From Maribellus maritimus (GTDB lineage Bacteria > Bacteroidota > Bacteroidia > Bacteroidales > Prolixibacteraceae): 64,000 nt of DNA. The notes beneath the pieces were generated by a model. That model saw only the letters and a list, made by a program, of their open reading frames with translations. It had not been told where the DNA came from and searched no databases. Position 1 is the stretch's first letter. Every line of letters begins with the position of its first letter. This document shows, in pieces, positions 36,472 through 46,300 of this stretch. Location: NCBI RefSeq assembly GCF_022267315.1, contig NZ_JAIKLE010000014.1, positions 1 to 64,000 on the forward strand, written 5' to 3'. The position numbers were made by a program, and so were the translations under genes.

Positions 36472-36526
36472 GACTTATTTTTTTGGCGAATATACAATTT
36501 TTGAATCTCCATTGAAAATTCATTTT

Positions 36527-38488
36527 CTAATTAAAATTTATTTTATACGAAACACCTGTTTTTATCCATCGTCCTGGCTGAATAACGTTACCAATATCGT
36601 AATAATTGTTGTTGAAAATATTGGATGCCGAAATAAAAAGAGACAGATTTTTTAATGTATACGCAATTTTTCCGTCGAGTAACCAAAAAGGAGAATAATC
36701 AATTTCGTTTGCCCAATCATTGTTGTCAAAACCTGTAAAAGTTCCTTCTCGGTCTTGGTATATAAGTTTCATATTTAGTGATATTCTGTGCATAATTTTC
36801 TGGTTTAGTCCGATTACCAGTTTGTGTTTTAAATTATCCAAAACATAGTTTGAAATGAGTTCCTGGTTTTCTTTTGTAAGGTTGTTTATGAAATAATTTA
36901 TCTCTAATTGTTCAGGAAAAGGATTTCCCAGTTGTTTTTGAAGATTAAACCGGAGTTGAAATTCTGACCCCAAACTGTTGATTTGGGTGAGGTTTTGCGG
37001 TTGCCAAACGTCGTCGCTGCTGTTTTTAACCCAATCGATAATATTTTTTCCTTCTCTGTAAAATAAAACGGCATGCCCCTGAATAAATACTGTATTAAAT
37101 TTTAGTCCTCCTTCTATTGTCGCAGATTTCTCCGGTTTTAAATCCGGATTTCCGACATTGCTTGGCCCCTCATAATACAAATCAGTAAAAGTAGGCATCC
37201 TTAACGAAGTGTTAAAAGACGAGAATGCTTTTAGTTTGTCAGTAAAATTATAACTGATTTCCACACCTGGAAAAACGTTCCACCCGAGCTTGCTTTCCGA
37301 GATATGATTTGTCATTACACCACCGGTAAATGTCCAATTTTTAATATAAAAAGCATGTTCAAAAAAAGCCGACCATGTATTTCTTGATTTTGATTTTGTA
37401 AATTCAGCATCTTCTCCGGGTACCTTTTTGTGGTCTTTCATTTCTTCACCCAGAACATTACTTAGAATATTTTCTGAGCGGAATTCAAAGCCCAAAGCCG
37501 TTTTTCCCAAATCTGATTGAATCCAAGAGTTCAGGTTTGCTCCATAAACGTTAGTTAAGTGGTAATTGTGGGTTGTATACCAACTGACCGGATTATCCCG
37601 AAAAAGTTCAAACCTGTCTTTATGTCTGCGGTAGTAAACAACGGGAGTCAAATGCAGTTTTGACTTTGATTCCCACTTTGCTGATGAAAAAAGTGTTTTT
37701 GTTGCTTCGTATTGGTTTGGGTATTGGGGAGTATAAAAACTATTTGCCCCAAATCCTTTTTCTGAATTGCCCAATTGAAGTGAAAATGTTCCGCTTTTTG
37801 TTTTCAATTGATTGCTGTAAAATACGCTACTGGTTTTAAAATCAGTGTTCTGAATGTACCCATCCGAGCTTTTTCGGTTGACAGAAATACTGTGCCTTAA
37901 TTTTCCTGTGGCAACTGAACCCGAAATGTTAAAATCGGAATACGAAAAGCTTCCGTAGGTTGCACCTGCTGAAACCAAATTCGAATCGGGCATTTTGGTA
38001 ACAATATTAATTGCGCCCGAAAAAGCATTTGGACCATAAACTCTTGCAGCTGGTCCTTCCAGAATTTCAATATGCTCAATTTGATTTAAACTAACAGGAA
38101 GATTTAAGTTGTGATGTCCGGTTTGCGGGTCGGTGATGTTGACGCCGTTCAGAAGGATTAACATTTGGTCGAAAGTACCTCCGCGAATGCTTATATCCGC
38201 CTGTACTCCCTCAGAGCCTCTCTGTCTTACATCAACTCCGGCGATATATTCCAGGAGATCCTGAACGTTTTGTACCGGGGCATACTCAATTTCATCGCTC
38301 TCAATCACGGAAATAATCCGTGCCACCTGCGAATACACGGCAGGCGATCTTTGCGCACTGACCTCGATCTCATCAAGGTCGTATTGCATTTTAACTTCAG
38401 TTGTGTCTTGTTCCGTTGCTACGGAAAGAGACGGTGTGGAAAGAAAATAAATAACAGCTAAAACTGAAATTTTAACCACCCGGTGCAT
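36527..38488 (-). CDS. TonB-dependent receptor (BtuB-like)
   Basis: ATG 38488 starts a signal peptide (MHRVVKISVLAVIYFLS); earlier in-frame ATG codons do not. The plug domain contains YAPVQNVQDLLEYIAGVDVRQR, the ADISIRGGTFDQMLILLNG segment and EHIEILEGPAARVYGPNAFSGAINIVTK. A ~500-residue beta-barrel ends in a phenylalanine-containing strand. No N-terminal carboxypeptidase-like domain of SusC type, so this is a classical TonB receptor for a small nutrient (cobalamin-, haem- or siderophore-like). I see no cobalamin riboswitch upstream. Confidence 0.9.
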   Translation of the reverse strand: MHRVVKISVLAVIYFLSTPSLSVATEQDTTEVKMQYDLDEIEVSAQRSPAVYSQVARIISVIESDEIEYAPVQNVQDLLEYIAGVDVRQRGSEGVQADISIRGGTFDQMLILLNGVNITDPQTGHHNLNLPVSLNQIEHIEILEGPAARVYGPNAFSGAINIVTKMPDSNLVSAGATYGSFSYSDFNISGSVATGKLRHSISVNRKSSDGYIQNTDFKTSSVFYSNQLKTKSGTFSLQLGNSEKGFGANSFYTPQYPNQYEATKTLFSSAKWESKSKLHLTPVVYYRRHKDRFELFRDNPVSWYTTHNYHLTNVYGANLNSWIQSDLGKTALGFEFRSENILSNVLGEEMKDHKKVPGEDAEFTKSKSRNTWSAFFEHAFYIKNWTFTGGVMTNHISESKLGWNVFPGVEISYNFTDKLKAFSSFNTSLRMPTFTDLYYEGPSNVGNPDLKPEKSATIEGGLKFNTVFIQGHAVLFYREGKNIIDWVKNSSDDVWQPQNLTQINSLGSEFQLRFNLQKQLGNPFPEQLEINYFINNLTKENQELISNYVLDNLKHKLVIGLNQKIMHRISLNMKLIYQDREGTFTGFDNNDWANEIDYSPFWLLDGKIAYTLKNLSLFISASNIFNNNYYDIGNVIQPGRWIKTGVSYKINFN

Positions 38489-38857
38489 CGTTTGAAACGC
38501 CGAATAATTTTTTCTTTCCCATTTTCTGAAAGTTAAAATACAATGCGCATGTAAATTAATCTTTGCTTTATACATAATTAATATTTCAAGTCTGCAAATA
38601 TACTATTCGGTTCAGAACAACGTGAATGAAGATTTGTGGTCGCAACATTTTTAATGGTATGATTAAATAGAATTAGCGGAACAATATCATAAATGCTTTC
38701 AATACTTATTGTTTATATTTGTGTCTGAATAGATGAGGACAAAATTTAGATGTACGATTTAAGCAACATTCCTATTTTGTCTTTGTTATTTAACCTTTAG
38801 CCCGGATAGGTAAATCTGATGCTTTTTGGTCTTTGGTGTATAATTAATAATTTTTAA
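38489..38857 (+). promoter_or_regulatory. Divergent intergenic region with a -7-like box
   Basis: Between the TonB receptor (-) and the following gene (+). Contains TATATTTG at 38714-38721, matching the Bacteroidota TAnnTTTG -7 consensus on the + strand, about 140 nt before the next ATG. No other structure recognised. Confidence 0.35.
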
Positions 38858-40546
38858 ATGAAATTTTACTTACTCCTTATAAATTTAATTTTGTGCTCGT
38901 TTTTGTTAAATGCACAGAATATTCAGAGAAATAGTAACAATGAGAATTCAAAAAACAAAGGACTTGTAATTATAGGTTTAACAAATAACAGGGAGGTGGA
39001 AAAACAGTTTGAGGAGAAAATATCGCCCTCAGGGGATTATTTAAATATTGAAATCTCAAATAATGTGCTTAAGCCTCTTGATGAAAACATTTTAGGAAAT
39101 ATAGAGTCGAAACTGTTTTCAGAGGAAGATTTAAATTTGTTACTCAATAATAATAAGCTTGGGCAGCAAATTTTGTCATTTTGGTTTGCCCGGCGAGCGG
39201 ATGGTACTTTTGATATTAAATCGATACAGGAAAAAAAACATATAGATATTCATGAAGTTGTGTCATTACTGCAGCAAACCGATAAGAAAAGAGTTGGAGC
39301 AGATGATATAAGCGGGTTTGATGTGGTGAACAAGTCCTATATTATCTTGGTCGACTTTAAAGATATTCAATCCATGGATGAATACTATGATCAAAATGAT
39401 ATAGAAGATGAATATAGAATTTTGGAGGGCTTTATTTCCGGATTTAACTATTATTTGATGAAGCTCGACTTCAACAATTTCGTAGCCTCCCATTTTCTAA
39501 ATAATTATTTGATAACGGAAGAAACGAAGCAAAATCTGAATAAGAAACAGGAGTTCGTAACAGTTGACTTTCCTTTTGTATTGATAAAGGCAAAATCAGA
39601 CCAGGTTGCGTCAACGCTTCATACTGATCCTGAAAATGAATCTTCTGAGCTGGATCCTGAATTGTCAAGGCGATTATTAGGCCAGTTGGTTAATCTTGCT
39701 GTGAATAAAGCTTTGTTGAATATTGAAAGAGAGGATCATTTTTATAAATACAACAGAATTCAGTCAACAAAGCCTGTTGCTGCTTCAATGGGAATGAACG
39801 AAGAACTTAAATTTGATAGCCGGTATTCTGTTTTTACTAACCAGATTAATGAATTGGGGAAAGTAGAGAAAGAAAAGATTGGAGTTGTAAAATCGGTGAA
39901 AGTTGTTGATAACAGGCCAGGTAGAGAGGGAGTTGGTGATTTGTCGGAGTTTTACCAAATAGGAGGGAAAAAGATTACTTCGTCTGGGATGTATCTCGAA
40001 AGAAAAAAAGATCTGGGAATAAATATTGGTTTTGATCGCAGTTTTTACGGGCCAGTGAATACTTCAGCAAGGATAGAATATTACTTTTCAAAACTTTTCG
40101 ATGGAACAATTCAACCGGGGAAGCGTGCTCAAGGGTTAAGTTCTTTTAAAATTTATCTGGAGGCTGGATTTAATAATGGTACGTATAAAATAGATGATCA
40201 AAACAGGGACTTTGAATTTTTGCGAGGAGTAATTGGACTGAGTAAGGATTTTTATCCTGTCCGGTTTATGCACTGGAGTCCGTTTGTAGGATATGGATTT
40301 GAATCCGCAACATATAGTGGTTCTGATAATATTATTTCCACCAATTATGTGGAAGCTGGATTGCGTTTAGGAGTAAATATTACTCACAATCTTCAGGTGA
40401 TTGGCACCTTTAAGAATGACTTTCTCATCAATACTGTCTTACTTGACGGAGAAAGAGAAGTTATAAGCGAGAACTTTAATTATGTGCGTACTTTTGCAAA
40501 CAGAAAAGGAGTTTCTTTGGGGCTTGGTTTTCGGATAATGTTATAA
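38858..40546 (+). CDS. Uncharacterised exported protein, possible outer-membrane barrel tail
   Basis: I do not recognise this 562-residue protein. It has a signal peptide (MKFYLLLINLILCSFLLNA), then a polar, acidic N-terminal ~330 residues with SYIILVDFKDIQSMDEYYD, an SRRLLGQLVNLAVNKALLNIE helix and predicted surface helices. A C-terminal ~190 residues alternate aromatic and polar residues (GINIGFDRSFYGPVNTSARIEYYF, YLEAGFNNGTY, WSPFVGYGFESATY, YVEAGLRLGVNI, LGLGFRIML), consistent with an eight-strand outer-membrane barrel. Divergent from the TonB receptor. Function unknown. Confidence 0.6.
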   Translation: MKFYLLLINLILCSFLLNAQNIQRNSNNENSKNKGLVIIGLTNNREVEKQFEEKISPSGDYLNIEISNNVLKPLDENILGNIESKLFSEEDLNLLLNNNKLGQQILSFWFARRADGTFDIKSIQEKKHIDIHEVVSLLQQTDKKRVGADDISGFDVVNKSYIILVDFKDIQSMDEYYDQNDIEDEYRILEGFISGFNYYLMKLDFNNFVASHFLNNYLITEETKQNLNKKQEFVTVDFPFVLIKAKSDQVASTLHTDPENESSELDPELSRRLLGQLVNLAVNKALLNIEREDHFYKYNRIQSTKPVAASMGMNEELKFDSRYSVFTNQINELGKVEKEKIGVVKSVKVVDNRPGREGVGDLSEFYQIGGKKITSSGMYLERKKDLGINIGFDRSFYGPVNTSARIEYYFSKLFDGTIQPGKRAQGLSSFKIYLEAGFNNGTYKIDDQNRDFEFLRGVIGLSKDFYPVRFMHWSPFVGYGFESATYSGSDNIISTNYVEAGLRLGVNITHNLQVIGTFKNDFLINTVLLDGEREVISENFNYVRTFANRKGVSLGLGFRIML

Positions 40547-40564
40547 TCTGTTTTTGAACAAAAA

Positions 40565-40600
40565 ACCAGATTTTTCAAAAAATCGCAGGTGTTTTTTTAT
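40565..40600 (+). terminator. Possible terminator after the uncharacterised exported protein
   Basis: An imperfect hairpin, ACC-A-GATTTTT / AAAAATC-GCA-GGT, at 40565-40590 is followed by a T-rich tract (GTTTTTTTATTTTTT). Confidence 0.45.
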
Positions 40601-40810
40601 TTTTTCTATAGATTTTTTATTCCTATAGAACTTTTAAATCAAATGATTTTTGTTTTGTGTTTTTGTAATAAGCTTAAACATAGAATATTGCAATGTCGTT
40701 GCTAAACGCATTTAGACTTTGTTCACAATAGAATAAATATTCTTTATATGATATAGATAAAATCAACCACTAAAAGAGTTCAAAATCTTTTAATTCTGCT
40801 TTGTGCTTCT

Positions 40811-40818
40811 TAAATTTG
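40811..40818 (+). promoter_or_regulatory. -7-like promoter box of the ECF sigma gene
   Basis: TAAATTTG matches the Bacteroidota TAnnTTTG consensus, 26 nt before the sigma ATG. No clear -33 TTG at the usual distance. Confidence 0.4.
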
Positions 40819-40844
40819 TTTAGACAAATTAAAAATAACACGCC

Positions 40845-41354
40845 ATGACTCAGATTCAATTTAATAACGCGCTTCTCGGTTTAAGAGACAAATTGCATTA
40901 CTATGCACTAAGTTTAACTTCTGATTCAGAAAGAGCTGATGACCTTCTTCAGGAGACCTTTCTGAAAGCTTTAACCTATCGTGACAAATTTACGCAAAAC
41001 ACGAATTTTAAAGCCTGGATTTACACCATTATGAAAAATACGTTTATTAACGACTATCGTAGAAACGTAAAAACAAAAAATACGTTTGATGGTTCAAATA
41101 ACGACTTTCATCTGATGTTTTCAAAAGATAAAGTTTATCCGGCACCGGACTCTTTTTACAGTACAAAAGAAATTCATAAAAATATTAACGCGCTGGAAGA
41201 TGAGTATAAAATTCCATTTACAATGTTTCTGGATGGTTATAAATATAAAGAGATTGCTGAAAAGCTTGATTTACCGCTGGGGACAGTAAAAAGCAGAATT
41301 TTCTTTACGCGTAAAAAATTGGAAAAATCGTTGAATGAGTATTCAGATAATTGA
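40845..41354 (+). CDS. ECF-family RNA polymerase sigma factor
   Basis: 169 residues with sigma region 2 (SERADDLLQETFLKALTYRDKF, NFKAWIYTIMKNTFINDYRR) and region 4 (LEDEYKIPFTMFLDGYKYKEIAEKLDLPLGTVKSRIFFTRKKLEKSL). No regions 1 or 3, as in group IV (ECF) factors. No anti-sigma factor gene is adjacent: the next gene encodes a DJ-1 protein and a terminator separates them. Its stimulus is therefore not suggested by context. Confidence 0.94.
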   Translation: MTQIQFNNALLGLRDKLHYYALSLTSDSERADDLLQETFLKALTYRDKFTQNTNFKAWIYTIMKNTFINDYRRNVKTKNTFDGSNNDFHLMFSKDKVYPAPDSFYSTKEIHKNINALEDEYKIPFTMFLDGYKYKEIAEKLDLPLGTVKSRIFFTRKKLEKSLNEYSDN

Positions 41355-41372
41355 TATTAAAATGTATTAATC

Positions 41373-41410
41373 AAAAAAAGGTCTTCAGTTTCTGGAGATC
41401 TTTTTTTTAT
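41373..41410 (+). terminator. Terminator of the ECF sigma gene
   Basis: A stem of about 15 bp with two G-T pairs around GTCTTCAG / CTGGAGAT (41373-41388 with 41392-41407) ends in a run of eight T. It lies 19 nt after the sigma stop. Confidence 0.75.
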
Positions 41411-41431
41411 TTTGGGCGAAAAGTAAATTTT

Positions 41432-41980
41432 ATGGAAAGTATTGCTGTGCACTTAGCTGAAGGATTTGAAGAGATTGAAGCGATAAGTATTATCGATGTA
41501 TTAAGGCGTGCAGATTTTAAGGTTATCACGGTTTCTGTAACCGGAAATTTAACAGTTACCGGCTCACACGAAATTCCGGTAGTTGCTGATGAACTTTTTG
41601 AAAACGTAAACTTTGATTCAATCGATATGATTGTTCTTCCAGGCGGGATGCCGGGGGCGAAAAACCTGAATAATCACTCCGGACTAAAAAAGCAGATTTT
41701 AGAGTTTAATAAGAATGGCAAACATCTGGGCGCCATTTGCGCAGCACCGCTTGTTTTTGGTTTGTCTGGGATTTTAGAAGGTAAAAATGCAACCTGTTAC
41801 CCCGGTTTTGAAGAGAATTTGGAGGGCGCTTTAATTACTGAACAGCCAACCGTAGTGGACGGAAATATTACTACAGGAAAAGGAGCCGGTGTTGCGATTC
41901 AATTTGCACTTAAAATTGTAGAAGAGTTAAGAGGCGCGGAGGCTGCTGCTGAACTCGCAAAAAAGATGATAGTTCAATAG
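41432..41980 (+). CDS. DJ-1/PfpI superfamily protein
   Basis: The ATG at 41432 is used; the longer frame runs through the sigma terminator. Family features: AVHLAEGFEEIEA with the conserved acid at 14/15, VLPGGMPGAKNL, nucleophile elbow GAICAAP with Cys103, and TGKGAGVAIQFAL. 182 residues, typical of DJ-1/YajL proteins, which are linked to oxidative stress and repair of glyoxal or dicarbonyl damage. Single gene flanked by terminators. Confidence 0.92.
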   Translation: MESIAVHLAEGFEEIEAISIIDVLRRADFKVITVSVTGNLTVTGSHEIPVVADELFENVNFDSIDMIVLPGGMPGAKNLNNHSGLKKQILEFNKNGKHLGAICAAPLVFGLSGILEGKNATCYPGFEENLEGALITEQPTVVDGNITTGKGAGVAIQFALKIVEELRGAEAAAELAKKMIVQ

Positions 41981-41990
41981 AAAATTAATA

Positions 41991-42022
41991 CTCATTGGGT
42001 AGACTCACAGTCACCCAATGAG
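41991..42022. terminator. Bidirectional terminator between convergent genes
   Basis: Perfect 10-bp inverted repeat CTCATTGGGT / ACCCAATGAG (41991-42000 with 42013-42022) between the DJ-1 gene and the convergent flavoprotein gene. T-tracts on both sides are weak. Confidence 0.6.
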
Positions 42023-42027
42023 CAATT

Positions 42028-42687
42028 TTAATTTGCATACGGCGCATCAAACCGCTTTTCAAAAGCATTATTTTTTTTCAGATTTTTATCCCAGTAAAAA
42101 TTGGAAATTCCTGTTTTTTGCATCAGTCCAAAAACACCGAGCCTGAATTTTGAAAATTTATAAGGCCCCGAGAGTTTTGATAAATCCTTTTCATCGAGTT
42201 TTCCTTTCGTAACAAATTCGTTTCCCAGAAATTCCATTTTCTTAAATAGCTTTCTGGTCATCATTTCAGGCATAATTTTAATTCCTTCCACACCGGGTTT
42301 TACAATTACACCCAAACATTCCATTTTCCATCTTTTTGAGAGCAAAAGCAAATAATCTTTTACTTCCATTGAATGCACAGCTTCAGGAAAACCTGATTGA
42401 ACAAGGAAAAGTATTTTCTTTCCTGAACCATCAAAATTCCCAATAGTTTCAATAAATTGTTTTACCATTCCCGGCATAGAATCAACATAAAGCGGAAAAG
42501 CCAGAAAGATTGTTTCAGCTTCCTTGAAATGTTTTACTTGCTCTTCTAAATGTTTTTCCTGAATAAGGTAATCGATTGAAGTTACGCTGCCGCCAGCACG
42601 CTCCAAACCTTTTTGAAAGTGGGTGAGTAGAATTTTTGTATTTGAATTGTTCCCTCGTGGAGACCCGTTAAAGATGGCTGATTTCAT
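42028..42687 (-). CDS. Flavodoxin-fold NAD(P)H-dependent oxidoreductase
   Basis: Starts with the FMN phosphate-binding loop of NADPH-dependent FMN reductases (AIFNGSPRGNNSNT), then LAFPLYVDSMPGMVKQFIE, which packs on the flavin ring, and LFLVQSGFPE. 219 residues. The substrate is unknown: quinone-, nitro- or iron-reductase roles are all seen in the family. Its 5' end overlaps the 3' end of the upstream flavoprotein gene by 20 nt, so the two are translated from one message and may form a heterodimer. Confidence 0.85.
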   Translation of the reverse strand: MKSAIFNGSPRGNNSNTKILLTHFQKGLERAGGSVTSIDYLIQEKHLEEQVKHFKEAETIFLAFPLYVDSMPGMVKQFIETIGNFDGSGKKILFLVQSGFPEAVHSMEVKDYLLLLSKRWKMECLGVIVKPGVEGIKIMPEMMTRKLFKKMEFLGNEFVTKGKLDEKDLSKLSGPYKFSKFRLGVFGLMQKTGISNFYWDKNLKKNNAFEKRFDAPYAN

Positions 42688-43225
42688 GGCTAAGTTGTTT
42701 TGGATTGATGGAATTAATGGAATAAAAGAATTTTACTTCGGAATGAAAGTTTAGTTTAATCCGGCTAAAGATTTTTTCGACAAGTTCAAGTTCCTCTTTA
42801 CTGGAATCGTTTGGCTCAACCAGAACTCCCATTTTAGGATAGTTTGGGTATCGCTTTTTATGATGGTATTCACCTTCAACAATTTTTATGTATGGGTGAA
42901 CCAGCGGAATTGTTCTGTCGTGAAATTTCTTTAGAATTGCAGAATACATTCCCATAATCATGGGAGAGGAGTAGATGACTAAATCACTGTTTATTATTGA
43001 TTTTAGCGTCTCCGGTGCATCATCGTTAAAACGACAAACTCCCGGAGTTTTCCACCAGCAGTCCCAACACCCAATGCATTGTTTGATGTTTTTTTCGGAA
43101 AGATGAAAGATGTCCACATGAGAATTGCCGGCCTTTAATGCTAAAGTGAGTTCTTCGATGAAGCTATTTAGTGGATTTTTACCCGAATCGGGATTTCCAT
43201 CGACAATTGTAATTTTCTGAATCAT
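42668..43225 (-). CDS. Flavodoxin-family protein with cysteine-rich segment (iron-sulfur flavoprotein-like)
   Basis: Start at ATG 43225, just before TIVDGNPDSGKN, a flavin-binding loop. The segment CIGCWDCWWKTPGVC (about 60-74) matches the CxGCxxCxxxxxGxC pattern of iron-sulfur flavoproteins and related NAD(P)H-dependent reductases. VIYSSPMIMGMYSAILKKFHDR forms the second flavin contact. 185 residues, overlapping the next flavoprotein gene by 20 nt. Redox role inferred. Confidence 0.82.
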   Translation of the reverse strand: MIQKITIVDGNPDSGKNPLNSFIEELTLALKAGNSHVDIFHLSEKNIKQCIGCWDCWWKTPGVCRFNDDAPETLKSIINSDLVIYSSPMIMGMYSAILKKFHDRTIPLVHPYIKIVEGEYHHKKRYPNYPKMGVLVEPNDSSKEELELVEKIFSRIKLNFHSEVKFFYSINSINPKQLSHEISHL

Positions 43226-43341
43226 TTTTTTTGTTAGCTGATTGTTTTTAACCAAAATTATAGATGATTCATTTCGGAACAGACGAAAATTCGGTGAATG
43301 GAAGATTTTTAGTTATTAGTGAGTTTATATTTCCCATAAAA

Positions 43342-43372
43342 AAAAGAACCGTCCTAAAAGAACGGCTCTTTT
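43342..43372 (-). terminator. Terminator of purL
   Basis: An 11-bp stem with one G-T pair around GAACCGT / ACGGCTC (43342-43352 with 43362-43372). On the - strand the stem is followed by a run of T. It lies 25 nt after the purL stop. Confidence 0.85.
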
Positions 43373-43396
43373 GATTGGTTATGAAATAATTTAAAA

Positions 43397-46300
43397 TTAT
43401 TTAGTTTTTTCAGCAATCCAGTTTTTGGCATATACAAAAGCCTGAATCCACGGAGCCACTTCATCGTTTTTCCTGTCTGCCGGATAATTTGCCCACAGCC
43501 ACGGAGTAAATGCTCTTTCCAGGTGAGGCATCATTACCAGGTGGCGACCATCGTCGGAACAAAGTGAGGCTGCTGCATAATGCGAACCATTCGGATTTGC
43601 AGGATATGCATCGCGACTGTATTTTACCGGAATATTGTATTGTTGCTCGTTAAATGGCAAGTAGAATTTTCCTTCGCCGTGAGCTACCCAAATTCCCAGT
43701 TTCATACCAGCCATATTTTTTAACATTACCGAATCATTTTCCTGAATATCTACATTCAGGAATGCCGACTCAAATTTATGCGATTCGTTGTGCAACATTT
43801 TTGGCTGAATGCTGTGTTCCGGGTAAATCAGCCCGAGTTCAACCATCACCTGGCAACCGTTACAAACACCCAAACTTAATGTATCGTCTCGGCGATAGAA
43901 TTTTTCCAGCGCAATTCGTGCTTTTTCGTTGTATTTGAAAGCTCCGGCCCATCCTTTGGCAGAACCTAAAACATCAGAATTCGAGAACCCGCCAACAAAA
44001 ACAATCATCTTGATGTCTTCCAGCGTTTCACGTCCTGCAATAAGGTCGGTCATGTGAACGTCTTTCACATCCAAGCCGGCCAGATACATTGCATACGCCA
44101 TTTCACGGTCGCCGTTTACTCCTTTTTCACGGATAATTGCTGCTTTTATTCCTGATGGTTTTCGGCGTTTTACATCGATTCCCAAATCAGCAGCTTTTCC
44201 GGTAAAATCTTTAAAATCGTATTCTAAGTTGAAATTTTTATAGTTTTTAAAACGTTCCAGCGCCAAATCTTTTTGCATTTGTTTGCGGTCGAGCAAATAG
44301 GATGTTTTAAACCACAAATCACGCAACGAATCAATGTCAAAATCAACTTCTTTTTCCCCATTCTTTACTCTTACTTTTCGGTAAGGAGCAGGGAACCCAA
44401 GTGAAACAAATTCAACACCGTTTTCTGAAAGTTCAGCTTTTACTTTTTCAGCATCGGAACATTGAATTACGATTCCCGGATTTTCGCTAAACAGGACTTT
44501 TGCCAAATCTTTTTCTCCAATTCCTGAAAGATCGATTTTCATTCCGCCTTTTTTGTTGCTAAAACACATTTCAAGCAAAGTGGTAATCAAACCACCGGAG
44601 CCAATGTCGTGGCCTGCTAAAATTAAGTTCGCTTCAATCAGATCCTGAACCGTATTAAAAGCGGCAACAAATTTTTCTGGGCTTTTTACTGCCGGAGCTG
44701 TTTTTCCCAATTTATTTATTGACTGTGCAAAGGCACTTCCTCCGAGTGCACGTTCTGCAAACGAAAAGTCGATGAATAAAATTTCTTTTGATTCGTCATT
44801 TATCAAAACCGGCTCAACAACTTTACGAACATCGGTAACTTCACCCGACGCTGAAATTATAACGGTTCCCGGCGCGTAAACCACATCGTCTTTGTATTTC
44901 TGAGTCATCGACATGGAGTCTTTTCCGGTTGGGATATTTACTCCCAAAGCACAGGCAAAATCACTGGCTGCCTGAACAGCGTTGTAAATTCGGGCGTTTT
45001 CCCCCGGATTTTTTGCCGGCCACATCCAGTTGGCACTTAATGAAATGCTGCGGATTTTATCCGGCATTGGCGCCCAGATAATGTTGGTCAGCGCTTCAGC
45101 AATGGAAAGAACCGAGCCTTTCACTGCATCAACCAAACCTGCAACCGGCGCATGCCCCAATGAAGTTGCACTTCCGGCTTTTCCCTGGTAATCCAGCGTG
45201 ATTACCCCCAGGTTGTTCAAAGGAAGTTGTAATTCTCCGGCACATTGCTGTTTGGCAATTCGTCCGGTTACCGAGCGGTCAACTTTGTTGGTTAACCAGT
45301 CTTTACAAGCTACTGATTCCAGTTGAATTACGCTTTCAACCAGCGTATTTATTTCTTCGTTATCGTATTCTAATTCTTCAAAATCGGGAATTACAGTTGT
45401 ATCTTCCAAAACCGTTTTGGGCGGATTTCCAAACATGTAACCTAATTGCCAGTCAATAGGTTTTTCGCCTGTTTTTGAGTTTTCAAAAGTAAACTGCATA
45501 TCGCCGGTAGTTTCGCCAATTTCATAAATCGGAGCCCGTTCGCGTTCAGCAATTTTTTTGAGTAACTCCACACTTTTCGGTTTCATCACAAGCCCCATGC
45601 GTTCCTGCGATTCATTCCCGATGATTTCTTTTTGAGAAAGGGTAGGGTCGCCAACCGGAAGTTTGGCCGTGTCAATTTTTCCACCGGTAGTTTCCACCAA
45701 TTCAGAAAGACAGTTTAAATGTCCGCCTGCACCGTGGTCGTGGATGGAGATGACGGGATTTTCGTCTGCCTCACTCAAGGCACGGATAGCGTTGTACACA
45801 CGCTTTTGCATTTCAGGATTGGCACGCTGAACAGCATTTAATTCAATAGCGTTGGCAAATTCTCCGGTTGCTACAGAAGAAACTGCGCCTCCGCCCATTC
45901 CGATTCGGTAATTGTCACCACCTAGTAAAACTACTTTGTCGCCAACACCCGGATCGTCTTTCAGGCTGTCTTTTTTATTTCCGAAACCGATACCTCCGGC
46001 CAGCATAATTACTTTATCGTAACCGTATTTTTTGAAGTTTTCAAAATGTTCAAAAGTGAGCAAGGAACCGTTAATCAGTGGCTGCCCAAATTTGTTTCCA
46101 AAGTCGCTGGCTCCGTTTGACGCCTTTATCAAAATTTCTTCGGGAGTTTGGTACAACCAGTCTCTTTCTTCGGTTGCCTGCTCCCAACTGCGTTGTGCTT
46201 CTGTTCTCGGATAAGAAGTCATATAAACCGCAGTTCCGGCAATGGGTAAGCTTCCTTTTCCACCACCAATTCTGTCTCGAATCTCACCACCTGTTCCGGT

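Noticed and set aside
38489-38857. Cobalamin riboswitch for the BtuB-like receptor
   Set aside because: No B12-box-like sequence found upstream of the receptor start.
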